Part shown: positions 1-8,458 of the stretch, in pieces
How the letters are laid out: each line of letters opens with the position of its first letter
Numbering within the stretch: the stretch's first letter is position 1
From: Christensenellaceae bacterium
Lineage (GTDB): Bacteria > Bacillota > Clostridia > Christensenellales > UBA1242
Reading direction: 5' to 3'
Length of the DNA: 51,808 nt
Assembly (NCBI GenBank): GCA_031262595.1
Contig: JAISHI010000020.1
Span: 1-51,808, forward strand
The notes under the pieces: generated by a model
Databases searched by the model: none
Told to the model about the DNA's origin: nothing
Seen by the model: the letters and a program-made list of their open reading frames with translations, nothing else
Made by a program: the position numbers and the translations under genes

Positions 1-555
1 GTTTCGCAAGCAACCCTTCGTATCGTTAAAGTCTTTTGGGGACTTTCGGCGGCGCTCGCTTATAAACGCCATTTCCCAGCAGTTGATTGGCTTGTTTCTT
101 ACTCGCTTTATGCGGATAAAATGGGCGATTGGTATGCTGAAAATATCGGCGACGAGTTCTTAACTCTCCGCGCAGAAGCAATTAAATTATTACAAGAATC
201 CGCAGGGCTTGAAGAAATCGTTCGACTTGTCGGTGTTGATTCGTTAAGCGACAGGGATAAGTTAACCCTCGAAACGGCGAAGAGCCTACGCGAAGACTTC
301 CTTCATCAAAACGCGTTCCATGAAGTTGATACCTATGCGAGCCTTGAAAAACAATTCAAATTATTAAAACTCATTATGGTTTATCATAGTTGCGCGCTTG
401 AAGCGCTTGGGCGTGGCGTTGAGTTTGGGTTCGTTATAATCCCAGAACTTCGCGCAAAAATCGGCCGCGCAAAATATATCGCCGAAGCCGACATGAAAGA
501 AATTAACGGCATCGAAAGCGAAATTAAAACCCGCCTCGCAGCCTTAACGGCGTAA
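1..555 (+). CDS. ntpA: V-type ATP synthase subunit A, C-terminal part (truncated by window edge)
   Basis: The catalytic A subunit binds and hydrolyses or makes ATP in the peripheral head of the V/A-type ATPase. The frame is open from base 1, so the start lies outside the window. The early residues RIVKVFWGLSAALAYKRHFP followed by DWLVSYSLY are typical of the A-subunit C-terminal region. About 184 residues are visible; the nucleotide-binding P-loop is not in the window. It ends 27 bp before the B subunit, which has its own ribosome site, so the genes form one operon. The identity is clear; only the missing part is uncertain. Confidence 0.93.
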   Translation, partial: VSQATLRIVKVFWGLSAALAYKRHFPAVDWLVSYSLYADKMGDWYAENIGDEFLTLRAEAIKLLQESAGLEEIVRLVGVDSLSDRDKLTLETAKSLREDFLHQNAFHEVDTYASLEKQFKLLKLIMVYHSCALEALGRGVEFGFVIIPELRAKIGRAKYIAEADMKEINGIESEIKTRLAALTA

Positions 556-582
556 AAACAAAAAAAACAAGGAGATAAGAAA

Positions 583-1962
583 ATGCAAAGAGCATATAAA
601 ACAATAAAATCTGCGGTTGGGCCGCTCATGATTGTTGAAGGCGTTGAAGGCGCGGAATACAACGAGTTTGTCGAAATCGAAGAGGCAAACGGCGATATTC
701 GCCACGGAAAAGTCCTCGAAGTTAACGGCGGAAAGGCTGTTGTCCAACTTTTCGTTTCGAGCCAAGGGCTTTCGATTCAAGATAGTAAGGCGAAGTTTAC
801 CGGCAAAGGGCTTGAACTTGCGGTTTCGCCTGATATGCTTGGGCGCGTTTTTAACGGAATGGGACTTCCGCGCGACGGCGCTGCGCCTCTTATCGCAACC
901 GCGAAACTTGATATAAACGGCGCGCCGATTAACCCAACCGCGCGCGACTATCCAAACGAGTTTATCCAAACGGGTATTTCTACAATCGACGGGCTCAATA
1001 CGCTCGTTCGCGGGCAAAAACTTCCGATTTTCTCGATGAGTGGTTTGCCGCACGCCGAACTTGCCGCACAAATCGCGCGTCAAGCAACCGTTCTTAAAAA
1101 CGCATCCAACTTCGCAATCGTTTTCGCCGCACTCGGCATAACCCACGACGAAGCAGAATTCTTTACGAAATCCTTCGAGCAAACAGGCGCTCTCGGGCGT
1201 TCGGTTATGTTTATAAACCTCGCGAATGACCCTGCGCTTGAAAGAATCGCAACCCCACGTATGGCGCTTACGGCTGCGGAATACCTAGCGTTTGAGTTAG
1301 GCTACCATGTTCTCGTTATTATGACCGACATTACGAACTATGCGGAAGCACTCCGCGAAGTTTCGGCGGCGCGAAAAGAAGTTCCTGGCCGACGCGGTTT
1401 CCCGGGCTACCTTTATACCGACCTTGCGAGCCTTTACGAACGCGCAGGCTGTATTAAGGGGCAAGAAGGTTCGATTACCCAAATCCCAATTCTAACAATG
1501 CCGGAAGACGACAAAACTCACCCAATTCCTGACCTTACGGGTTATATAACTGAGGGGCAAATCATGCTTTCGCGCGAACTTTATAAAAAAGGCATGACCC
1601 CACCAACCGATGTTCTCCCAAGCCTTTCGCGTTTGAAAGATAAGGGTATCGGGCCGGACAAAACCCGCGAAGACCACGCAGACACGCTTAACCAACTTTT
1701 CGCTTGTTATGCGAAGGGTAAGGACAGCAAGGAACTTGCGCAAATCCTCGGCGAATCCGCGCTCAGCGATATCGATAAACTCTATGCGAAATTCGCGGAC
1801 GAGTTCGAACAAAAATACATAAACCAAGGGTTTGAAACAAACCGCACAATTTTCGAAACTCTCGACCTCGGCTGGGAATTGCTCGGAATTTTACCACGCG
1901 AAGAATTAACTCGAATTAAGACGAAATTCCTCGACAAATATTATAAGAAAAAGGAAGATTAA
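583..1962 (+). CDS. ntpB: V-type ATP synthase subunit B
   Basis: The non-catalytic nucleotide-binding subunit of the V/A-ATPase head, alternating with A. The protein is 459 aa, the usual size for the family. It shows the degenerate P-loop region [18 protein letters not shown] (around residues 151-168), the stretch [17 protein letters not shown], and [20 protein letters not shown], all family hallmarks. The start is fixed by the Shine-Dalgarno aaggagataagaaa just before ATG. It follows subunit A by 27 bp and is followed 6 bp later by an unknown small protein and then subunit D. Confidence 0.96.
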   Translation: MQRAYKTIKSAVGPLMIVEGVEGAEYNEFVEIEEANGDIRHGKVLEVNGGKAVVQLFVSSQGLSIQDSKAKFTGKGLELAVSPDMLGRVFNGMGLPRDGAAPLIATAKLDINGAPINPTARDYPNEFIQTGISTIDGLNTLVRGQKLPIFSMSGLPHAELAAQIARQATVLKNASNFAIVFAALGITHDEAEFFTKSFEQTGALGRSVMFINLANDPALERIATPRMALTAAEYLAFELGYHVLVIMTDITNYAEALREVSAARKEVPGRRGFPGYLYTDLASLYERAGCIKGQEGSITQIPILTMPEDDKTHPIPDLTGYITEGQIMLSRELYKKGMTPPTDVLPSLSRLKDKGIGPDKTREDHADTLNQLFACYAKGKDSKELAQILGESALSDIDKLYAKFADEFEQKYINQGFETNRTIFETLDLGWELLGILPREELTRIKTKFLDKYYKKKED

Positions 1963-1968
1963 AAAACT

Positions 1969-2388
1969 ATGGCGCGAGAAGCCAAAAAGAAACACAATAT
2001 AACAACAGCAACAACAGATAACGAAAAACAAAGTCGTGCGAAACTGTCGCCAAAAAACGAATGGCGAGCAAAACAAGGCAAACCTATGATTTCACACGAC
2101 ATAAACAGGCAAACAACCTCGCGCAAACGTGTCCAAAAACCACAAACAAATGCGCTTAAAGTTAAAAAAGAACGTGAGAAGCCGATAAGCGAGGAAGAAT
2201 GGAATGCCGGACCGATAGCCAATAAAAATCCAGACGACATAACAACTTGGGAAGCATTGATTAAACTTAAATATGAGTTTCCTACATGTGAAGTTGTTTA
2301 TGGCGACAAGGAAATTACTGAAAGAGATGTTCGCGAAGCATGCCGCAACAGAGAAGAAAATACCAAAAACAACGGACTTGATCGATAA
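1969..2388 (+). CDS. Unknown basic protein inside the V-ATPase operon
   Basis: A 139-aa Lys/Arg/Asn/Gln-rich, hydrophilic protein that I do not recognise. The first 70 residues are low-complexity and strongly basic (starting MAREAKKKHNITTATTDNEK); a more ordinary segment with ITTWEALIKLKYEFP follows. It has no membrane segment and no signal peptide. It starts 6 bp after subunit B with no good Shine-Dalgarno, so it may be translationally coupled. Codon use is richer in aaa/aac and poorer in gcg than the flanking subunits. In most V-ATPase operons D follows B directly or after known subunits, so this is an insertion or lineage-specific gene. Confidence 0.6.
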   Translation: MAREAKKKHNITTATTDNEKQSRAKLSPKNEWRAKQGKPMISHDINRQTTSRKRVQKPQTNALKVKKEREKPISEEEWNAGPIANKNPDDITTWEALIKLKYEFPTCEVVYGDKEITERDVREACRNREENTKNNGLDR

Positions 2389-2427
2389 AAAATTAAAAAA
2401 ACTAAAAACTAATTAAAAGGAGGCAGA

Positions 2428-3072
2428 ATGGCAAGACTTAACGTTAACCCGACCCGAATGGAGCAACAAAAACAAAAGGGTAAACTTAAAACCGCGAGGC
2501 GCGGGCATAAGTTGTTAAAAGATAAGGGCGACGAGATGATCAGGAATTTCCTTGCGCTTGTTAAGCATAACAAGGAACTTCGAAAAGAAATCGAAGGCGA
2601 ACTCGCCGATGCGCTCGGGTATTTTATGCAAGCGCGCGGGCAAATGACCAGCCAAGAGGTCGACGACGCCGTTTCCGCCTATAACGCAAACGCGGAATTT
2701 TCCTATAAATCGACGAGTATCATGGGGCTTGTTGTTCCGCACCTCATTTTAGATAAGTTTGAAACAGTTAAAAACGACGATGCGATTGCGATTGCGACGC
2801 CCGCGATTTTCGATATTGCGCTCGGGAAACTTTCGGAGGCTTTTAAGCGCCTGATTGAACTTGCGAACGTTGAGAAGTCTTGCGATATGCTCGCCGTCGA
2901 AATCGAACGACTTAAACGCCGAATAAACAGCCTTGAATATGTTATGATTCCGCAAACTATCGAAACCATTAAATATATCGCGATGAAACTCGCGGAAGAC
3001 CAACGAAGCCAACAAGTCCGCGTCATGAAGGTTAAGGAATATATTAAGGCCGCGGAAGAGGAAGGGCAATAA
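2428..3072 (+). CDS. ntpD: V-type ATP synthase subunit D
   Basis: Subunit D is the coiled-coil central rotor shaft of the V/A-ATPase. The protein is 214 aa, the normal size. It begins MARLNVNPTRMEQQKQKGKL, close to the family N-terminus, and has long helical N- and C-terminal segments (KRLIELANVEKSCDMLAVEI and IKYIAMKLAEDQRSQQVRVM). A strong ribosome site aaaaggaggcag precedes the ATG. It is the last gene of the operon and converges with the reverse-strand nucleosidase-like gene 8 bp downstream. Confidence 0.95.
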   Translation: MARLNVNPTRMEQQKQKGKLKTARRGHKLLKDKGDEMIRNFLALVKHNKELRKEIEGELADALGYFMQARGQMTSQEVDDAVSAYNANAEFSYKSTSIMGLVVPHLILDKFETVKNDDAIAIATPAIFDIALGKLSEAFKRLIELANVEKSCDMLAVEIERLKRRINSLEYVMIPQTIETIKYIAMKLAEDQRSQQVRVMKVKEYIKAAEEEGQ

Positions 3073-3080
3073 ACAAGTCT

Positions 3081-3638
3081 CTAATTTAAAATTTTAAGAA
3101 TGTTATCGAGAACGCGGCGGTCTATCGTCGCGTTTTCGTAGGTTTCTTTTTGCGATTTGTCGCCGACGATATCGCTTACGATTTTAACGCAATGAATTTC
3201 GGTTTTCGGCGCGAGCGATTTAACAGTTTCGAAAATCGCGGAAAATTCCATATCATAAATGGTTTTTATGTCGCCCGCGGTTGGCGCAGTTTGAACATAA
3301 TCTCGGGTTATTAAAGTTATATCTGCGCCGTTTTTAATTTCCCATTTTTTTATTGCTTTATCGCCGACGTCGAACGGCGCGGTTGAATAATCACCGTCTT
3401 TTATAAACTTCGGGTCGGTTATAACGTCGCCAATTTTAAAATCCGTCGTCGCGCCGCAAAACCCAACGTTTATTAGCGCGGCGCTCGGAAAATCGCGGAT
3501 AATCGCCGCCGTATTTATCGCGGCTTGAACTTTCCCTATGCCGATTAGTTTAACTTTATCTTTATATTCATTAGGCAAAATTTCTTTGACTTGGTTAAAC
3601 TCGCTTTTCGTCGCGCAAAGCACTAAAAAATCTTTCAT
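3081..3638 (-). CDS. MTA/SAH nucleosidase-like purine nucleoside phosphorylase family protein
   Basis: A 185-aa protein of the PNP/UDP phosphorylase superfamily, resembling 5'-methylthioadenosine/S-adenosylhomocysteine nucleosidase, which removes adenine from these by-products. Seen: start MKDFLVLCATKSEFNQVK, the IGIGKVQAAINTAAII glycine segment, ALINVGFCGATTDFKIGDVI, and a C-terminal VKIVSDIVGDKS like the family's ISD motif. It is shorter than typical Pfs (about 230 aa), and the usual ME-AAxAxV motif is reduced to DMEFSAIFETV. It has its own promoter with the -10 box TATAAT 7 nt before ATG. The substrate is inferred, not shown. Confidence 0.7.
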   Translation of the reverse strand: MKDFLVLCATKSEFNQVKEILPNEYKDKVKLIGIGKVQAAINTAAIIRDFPSAALINVGFCGATTDFKIGDVITDPKFIKDGDYSTAPFDVGDKAIKKWEIKNGADITLITRDYVQTAPTAGDIKTIYDMEFSAIFETVKSLAPKTEIHCVKIVSDIVGDKSQKETYENATIDRRVLDNILKILN

Positions 3639-3645
3639 GATTTAT

Positions 3646-3651
3646 ATTATA
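3646..3651 (-). promoter_or_regulatory. -10 box of the nucleosidase-like gene (leaderless)
   Basis: TATAAT on the reverse strand, 7 nt before the ATG at 3638. The -35 is weak. Transcription would start at or next to the start codon. Confidence 0.5.
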
Positions 3652-3676
3652 TAAAATCTAAAAGGACAGCAACAAA

Positions 3677-4975
3677 CTATTTCGTTTTTTTATTTTTTAA
3701 CGCGTCGAGGGTTTTCATGACTTCTGCGAATTGGGGTTCTTTTCCTGAGTTCGTTGGGCGGTAATATTTTCGGCTTTTTAGGTTGTCGGGGAGGCATTGC
3801 ATATCCGCGACCTTATTTTTTAAGTCGTGCGCGTATTGATAGCCAGCGCCGTAGCCCGTTTTTTTCATTAACTTCGTCGGCGCGTTTCGAATATTCATAG
3901 GAACAGGCAAGTTCGGCATTTTTCGGCAATCGTCCATCGCCTCATTATAGGCGACGTAAACCGCGTTAGATTTCGGAGCGAGCGATAAATAAACGACGGC
4001 ATGCGCTAAATGAACGCCGCATTCGGGCATGCCAAGTTTATGGCAAGCGTCGAAGCAAGCGTTCGCGATGAGCAGTGCGTTCGAATCCGCGAGCCCAACG
4101 TCCTCGCTCGCGAACCGCACCAAACGGCGCGCGATATAAAGCGGGTCCTCGCCGCCGTCAAGCATCCGCGCGAGCCAATAAACCGCGGCTTGCGGGTCGC
4201 TGTTGCGCATACTTTTGTGGATTGCGGAGATTATGTTGAAGTGTTCCTCGCCATTTTTGTCGAAGAGGGCGATTTTGCGGTTGGTTATTTGCTCGATTAT
4301 TTCCTCGTCTACGGTAAGTTTCGAGTTTTTAATAACGCCAGAGCCCAAAACCATCTCTAAAATATTTATCGCCATTCGTCCGTCGCCGTTCGAAAACTCC
4401 GCGATTTTAAGCAGTAAATCCTCGGCGATTTTAACTTTTATTTTCTCGTCTTCTTCGTATCGCTTAATCCCGCGCCGCAATAGAACAAGAATATTTTCTG
4501 CCGTTAACGCCTTTAAAATGAAAACCCGACAACGCGATAAAAGCGCTCCGACGACCTCAAAACTCGGGTTTTCGGTCGTTGCGCCTATAAGAGTTATCGC
4601 GCCGCTTTCGACGTAAGGAAGGAACGCATCTTGCTGGCTCTTATTAAACCTATGAATTTCGTCTACAAAAACGACGGTTTTGCGCTTAAAAAGGCTGTTT
4701 TGCTCGGCCTGCGCCATAACTTCTTTAACTTCTTTTATGCCGGTTTTAACCGCGGAGAAGGTTATAAAGTTGGCTTTTGTAGTCCTCGCGATAATTTTCG
4801 CGAGCGTTGTTTTCCCGACCCCCGCGGGTCCCCAAAAAATAAGGCTGGGGAGGTTATCGCTATCAATTAACTTTCTAAGTATCGCGTTTTCGCCAACGAT
4901 TTGCTCTTGCCCAACAAATTCATCGAGCGTTTTCGGGCGTATCTTCGACGCTAAAGGTTCGCCATATGCGTTCAT
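3677..4975 (-). CDS. rarA: Replication-associated recombination protein A (RarA/MgsA AAA+ ATPase)
   Basis: A clamp-loader-like AAA+ ATPase acting at stalled forks and single-strand gaps. Walker A GPAGVGKTTLAKII and Walker B VVFVDEIHRFNKSQQDAF are clear. The N-terminus starts MNAYGEPLASKIRPKTLDEF and includes VGQEQIVG, as in the family. The C-terminal oligomerisation part contains RLVRFASEDVGLADSNAL and a KYYRPTNSGKEP-like end. I chose ATG at 4975 (432 aa) instead of the upstream in-frame start at 5044, because a promoter with TATAAT lies 6 nt upstream of 4975 and the family begins there. It was probably transcribed as a leaderless mRNA. Confidence 0.93.
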   Translation of the reverse strand: MNAYGEPLASKIRPKTLDEFVGQEQIVGENAILRKLIDSDNLPSLIFWGPAGVGKTTLAKIIARTTKANFITFSAVKTGIKEVKEVMAQAEQNSLFKRKTVVFVDEIHRFNKSQQDAFLPYVESGAITLIGATTENPSFEVVGALLSRCRVFILKALTAENILVLLRRGIKRYEEDEKIKVKIAEDLLLKIAEFSNGDGRMAINILEMVLGSGVIKNSKLTVDEEIIEQITNRKIALFDKNGEEHFNIISAIHKSMRNSDPQAAVYWLARMLDGGEDPLYIARRLVRFASEDVGLADSNALLIANACFDACHKLGMPECGVHLAHAVVYLSLAPKSNAVYVAYNEAMDDCRKMPNLPVPMNIRNAPTKLMKKTGYGAGYQYAHDLKNKVADMQCLPDNLKSRKYYRPTNSGKEPQFAEVMKTLDALKNKKTK

Positions 4976-4981
4976 TGGGTT

Positions 4982-5010
4982 ATTATAACACGATTTTTCG
5001 ACCGCGTAAA
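4982..5010 (-). promoter_or_regulatory. rarA promoter (leaderless)
   Basis: TTTACG-17 bp-TATAAT on the reverse strand; the -10 box ends 6 nt before the rarA ATG, leaving no room for a Shine-Dalgarno site. Confidence 0.65.
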
Positions 5011-5045
5011 GATTAAAAAAGCCCCAAAAAATAGCGCGCACCAAA

Positions 5046-5079
5046 ACAAAAAAACGCCAGCGAGTCGCCGACGGTTTTT
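5046..5079 (-). terminator. Terminator after the SpoIID/LysM gene
   Basis: On the reverse strand a GC-rich hairpin (CGTCGGC / GCTGGCG arms with two G-U pairs) is followed by seven Ts. It separates the 5095-6933 gene from the rarA promoter. Confidence 0.65.
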
Positions 5080-5094
5080 ATTTGTTTTAATTTC

Positions 5095-6933
5095 TTAGTT
5101 CGGGATGCAAAGTTGTTGCCCGATTTGGAGGCGGTCGCTAGTTATGCCACTCGCGGCTTTTATCGCGTTGACCGTTGTTCCGTAGCGGTTCGCGAGCGCC
5201 CAAAGCGTATCACCCGCCTTAACCGTATAAGGAGTGCAGCCCGTTCCGCCGCCGCTTGGGATACAAAGTTGTTGCCCGATTTGAAGGTTGTCGCTAGTTA
5301 TTCCGCTCGCGGCTTTGATTGCGGCAACCGTTGTTCCGTAGCGTTCCGCGAGTTTCCAAAGCGTATCGCCGGCCTTAACCGTGTATGGTGTGCAATCTGG
5401 GGTTGGCTCTGGGCTTGGAGTTGGCTCGTCGCCGGTACAAGGCGCGGGCTCTTCGACGGATTCGAGGAGGTAAGTCCAAGTTTTAGGCCCGACGATGCCG
5501 TCGGCGGTTAGCCCAAACGCATATTGGAAGGACTTAACCGCGCGTTCCGTTTGGCTGCCGAACTTCCCGTCGACTTCGCCGATATAATAGCCGAGTTTGC
5601 GCAAGATTTCTTGCACTTCCGTAACGTAAGCGCCAGTCGAGCCGAACTTTAAGGTTGGGCGCGAGTATGCTTGCGGAGTTGGGGTTACTCTAACGCGCTC
5701 TTTGCTCGCGGCTAGGACGCTTTCGGGCGTGTTTCTTTGAAGTCCAGCAACAGCAGTATAAGCGAGCGAGATTTTCCACCAAGTGCTTTTGCCGACGACG
5801 CCGTCTTGCGTTAGGCCAAACGCTTTTTGGAAAGCTTTAACGGCTTGTTCCGTCGCGTCGTCAAAATAGCCGTTTAGGGTCGGGATTTTTGGGATAGCGG
5901 GGTAATTCGTTCTAATAACGTTAAGCATTCTTTGCATATGTAAAATCTCGCCCGAGCAATCGCCTTTTCGCATCGCAACGCCCGGATATGAACTAGGCAA
6001 ACTATCAACAACAGGCGCGGTTTTGATTGTTATATCATCCCCGTAATAATATTTTAGTATTTGGTCGCAAGTATAACCGCGAATCGCGAGCTCTTGCGAA
6101 CCCCATTGGCTCATTATGCCGGGCGTCGTTGTGTCGGAGCGGTATTGGGCGAGATAAGGTTGCGGAACGTTGCCTTTTACTATGTATTGGTTAAAGAGTT
6201 CGTCGACCATGTCGTTAATGGTTTTATAAATCGTTGCGCCCGGAATATATTTATGGTCGGTGTTCGTATCGCTCGTTATCGTGAAATTATAGCCTTTACT
6301 TGGATACCATTCCGTATAGATGCGGTTAAGCGTAAACGAAATTATCGCGCGGATGTTCGCGCAAAGGGCAGCAGGCTTCCAAGTCGAATAAATCTCATTG
6401 CTCGCAACATTTTTTATGTATTCGGTAAACAAAACGCGGTAGTTCGCGGCGGAGGAGTTTGTCGCCGCGCCGTCATGCACGATTATATAAGAAGGGATAA
6501 CAACGTTTTCTAAAACGCGCGGATCGGCTTTAAGCGGGTTTTCGGTCGGCTTGTTTTCGTCGCAACAAACTTCGAGAACCGGCAGGCGGACGTCATTCTC
6601 TTTGCCTTTCGTTTCTCCCGAGGTTAGCATAGCGATGTCTTGGATTGCCGTTTCGCCGGAAAAAATGCGGACGTTTTCGACGGTCGAGTCCGCGTAGCCC
6701 GATTTTTTTGCGCGTATTGTATAGAGCCCGAACGGCAACGCGGAACTTTGCGTTTGTGAAAGTTCGCGGTTTGGCGCGCTTAAAACTATGCCGTCGGCGT
6801 TTCCACTTTCGTCAGTTGTTCCGCTCCAAACACTCCGCCCGTTCGCGTTAAAGACCTCAATTCTAACGCCCGAGAGCGGCGCGCCGATGTTTCCTCCTGT
6901 TGTTGTTTTTATGTTTAAATTTCCTGTTTCCAT
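5095..6933 (-). CDS. SpoIID-like protein with two PG-binding domains and two LysM repeats
   Basis: A 612-aa protein probably acting on or binding peptidoglycan. Domains in order: an N-terminal beta-sandwich, carboxypeptidase-regulatory-like (about 1-105); a SpoIID/LytB-like region (about 140-305) ending SQWGSQELAIRGYTCDQILK and YYYGD, the classic SpoIID tail; two PG_binding_1 domains (about 325-395 and 425-490, each with the FQ-x-GL-x-DG-x-VG pattern); then two nearly identical LysM repeats (YTVKAGDTLW) at about 515-560 and 568-612. No signal peptide is visible at the N-terminus METGNLNIKTTTGG. The promoter is leaderless. SpoIID is a lytic transglycosylase in sporulation; whether this one is active is not known. 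Confidence 0.85.
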   Translation of the reverse strand: METGNLNIKTTTGGNIGAPLSGVRIEVFNANGRSVWSGTTDESGNADGIVLSAPNRELSQTQSSALPFGLYTIRAKKSGYADSTVENVRIFSGETAIQDIAMLTSGETKGKENDVRLPVLEVCCDENKPTENPLKADPRVLENVVIPSYIIVHDGAATNSSAANYRVLFTEYIKNVASNEIYSTWKPAALCANIRAIISFTLNRIYTEWYPSKGYNFTITSDTNTDHKYIPGATIYKTINDMVDELFNQYIVKGNVPQPYLAQYRSDTTTPGIMSQWGSQELAIRGYTCDQILKYYYGDDITIKTAPVVDSLPSSYPGVAMRKGDCSGEILHMQRMLNVIRTNYPAIPKIPTLNGYFDDATEQAVKAFQKAFGLTQDGVVGKSTWWKISLAYTAVAGLQRNTPESVLAASKERVRVTPTPQAYSRPTLKFGSTGAYVTEVQEILRKLGYYIGEVDGKFGSQTERAVKSFQYAFGLTADGIVGPKTWTYLLESVEEPAPCTGDEPTPSPEPTPDCTPYTVKAGDTLWKLAERYGTTVAAIKAASGITSDNLQIGQQLCIPSGGGTGCTPYTVKAGDTLWALANRYGTTVNAIKAASGITSDRLQIGQQLCIPN

Positions 6934-6939
6934 GAGATT

Positions 6940-6968
6940 TTTATATGACCGCGAAATTATTGTGTGAA
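6940..6968 (-). promoter_or_regulatory. Promoter of the SpoIID/LysM gene (leaderless)
   Basis: TTCACA-17 bp-TATAAA on the reverse strand, 6 nt before ATG at 6933. The -35 touches the potD terminator. Confidence 0.55.
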
Positions 6969-6992
6969 AAACCCCCGAGCGCGTCGAGGGTT
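6966..6992 (-). terminator. Terminator of the potABCD operon
   Basis: Reverse-strand hairpin AACCCTCGA/TCGGGGGTT (one mismatch) followed by Ts, 30 bp after the potD stop. Confidence 0.65.
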
Positions 6993-7023
6993 CTTATCGA
7001 ATTTTTTAAGTAAGGGTGATTTG

Positions 7024-8418
7024 TTATCTGCGTTTGCGGATAAAGAGGAAGTATGCGCCGGTTCCTATGCCAGCCGCGCCAACTACGCCGAGAACAATCC
7101 AAAGCCAAAGTAAGTTGTTTGCTGCCGCGCGTTTAACGCTTTCCCAAAGGTCGCTAACTTCGGCGGTTTTATCCGCGTCGAAAGTCTTCATAGGCGCGCA
7201 ATATTCTAGAACTTCGCTAGGAGTGAAAACGGTATCTAAATACATTTGCATTTGTTCTTCGCTGTCGTAATCTTCAACGTCGCCCCACCAATCTTCGGTT
7301 TTCATTAAGTCAACCGCCGCCGTAACTGCGCTCTCGCAACCAACATAGTCCATGTTTGCGGCTGCGTTATCAACGTCAAGCATAAAGTTGATGAATTTAT
7401 GAGCGGCGTCGATGTTTTCGTTATAGTTCGGGCAATCTGGGATAACAAAGTTATCAATCCAAACATTGCTGCCTTCGGTTGGAACATAATATTCAAGGTC
7501 GGAGTTATCCGCCATAGCGATGCCCGCGTCGCAAGACCAATAGAGGCCCATGTATTTTTTGCCGGCTCCGGTTATAAGATCGTTTTTGCCTGCGTCAGTT
7601 TCGTAGTCGGGCGCGGTAACCTCAATTTGGTCCATGAGAACCGCTCTTGCGATATCAAGAGAGAAAGCGTCTTCCGCGTTTAAAACTTTCGAGAGTAAGG
7701 CTTGATATTCGGCGTCATAGTCGTTGGTTTGGTCGCTATCGTCGAGCTTAGCCGCGTTTAACAGCGCGCCGCGATTCGCATAAAGCATTGCAATCGCAAC
7801 GCTATCCCTAGGCGCGTCTTTCATCGTGATTTTGCCTTTATATTTCTCGTTCCAAAGAACAGCCCAGCCTTGTTCCTCGATATCGGCTTTAAGGTTCTCA
7901 TCGAGAGTTGGGTTATACATAATCCCCATTGTTCCATACATATAAGGAACGCTATGGGCGTTATTTTCGTCGTATGCTTCCATATATTCTAAAACTTTCG
8001 GGTTTAGGTTTGATTTTGCAGTTCCTGCATTGGTGAGTTCGCTCCAAGTAATAGGGTGCGCGAGATTTTCTTGAACCATTTTGCCGACCATATAGTCGCT
8101 AGGGATAACGAGGTCGAATTTCCCGCCGTTTTTAATTGCGTTATACATTGTTTCGTTTGTATCCCAAGTTGAATATTCAACAGTTATGCCGGGGTTTGCC
8201 GCCTCGAAAAGCGCAACCATATCCGCGTACTCGTCTTCTTGTCCGAGCGCCATATAGTCCTCAACATTATAAATGATGAGTTTGTTTGGGTTTGTTGCCG
8301 CCACTGCGTCAACCTTATTTGCGCCGAGATTTTTAAATGGCGCGAAGAGCGAAACTGCCGATGCAGTTAGGGCAACTGCGCCGAGGGCTATTCCGCTTAG
8401 TAATTTTTTTGTTTTCAT
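7024..8418 (-). CDS. potD: Spermidine/putrescine-binding protein PotD with C-terminal membrane anchor
   Basis: Extracellular solute-binding protein of a polyamine ABC importer. The protein has 464 aa. A signal peptide or anchor (residues 1-42, MKTKKLLSGIALGAVALTAS) precedes LIIYNVEDYMALG, then FDLVIPSDYMVGKMV and NVWIDNFVIPDCPNYNENI, as in PotD. Unusually, the C-terminus has a transmembrane helix (about 437-460, LLWLWIVLGVVGAAGIGTGA) and a basic tail FIRKRR, so it is likely anchored at that end; no LPXTG motif and no lipobox were seen. The ribosome site aaaaaggagaaaa precedes ATG. It is the last gene of the operon, with a terminator after it. The ligand is inferred. Confidence 0.9.
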   Translation of the reverse strand: MKTKKLLSGIALGAVALTASAVSLFAPFKNLGANKVDAVAATNPNKLIIYNVEDYMALGQEDEYADMVALFEAANPGITVEYSTWDTNETMYNAIKNGGKFDLVIPSDYMVGKMVQENLAHPITWSELTNAGTAKSNLNPKVLEYMEAYDENNAHSVPYMYGTMGIMYNPTLDENLKADIEEQGWAVLWNEKYKGKITMKDAPRDSVAIAMLYANRGALLNAAKLDDSDQTNDYDAEYQALLSKVLNAEDAFSLDIARAVLMDQIEVTAPDYETDAGKNDLITGAGKKYMGLYWSCDAGIAMADNSDLEYYVPTEGSNVWIDNFVIPDCPNYNENIDAAHKFINFMLDVDNAAANMDYVGCESAVTAAVDLMKTEDWWGDVEDYDSEEQMQMYLDTVFTPSEVLEYCAPMKTFDADKTAEVSDLWESVKRAAANNLLWLWIVLGVVGAAGIGTGAYFLFIRKRR

Positions 8419-8458
8419 TTTTTCTCCTTTTTAATTATTGTCAACATGTTATTAAAAA

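Noticed and set aside
544-1182. 212-codon reverse-strand open frame opposite V-ATPase subunit B
   Set aside because: Shadow of the gcg/cgc-rich coding strand; no ribosome site and no family resemblance, while the forward frame is clearly subunit B.
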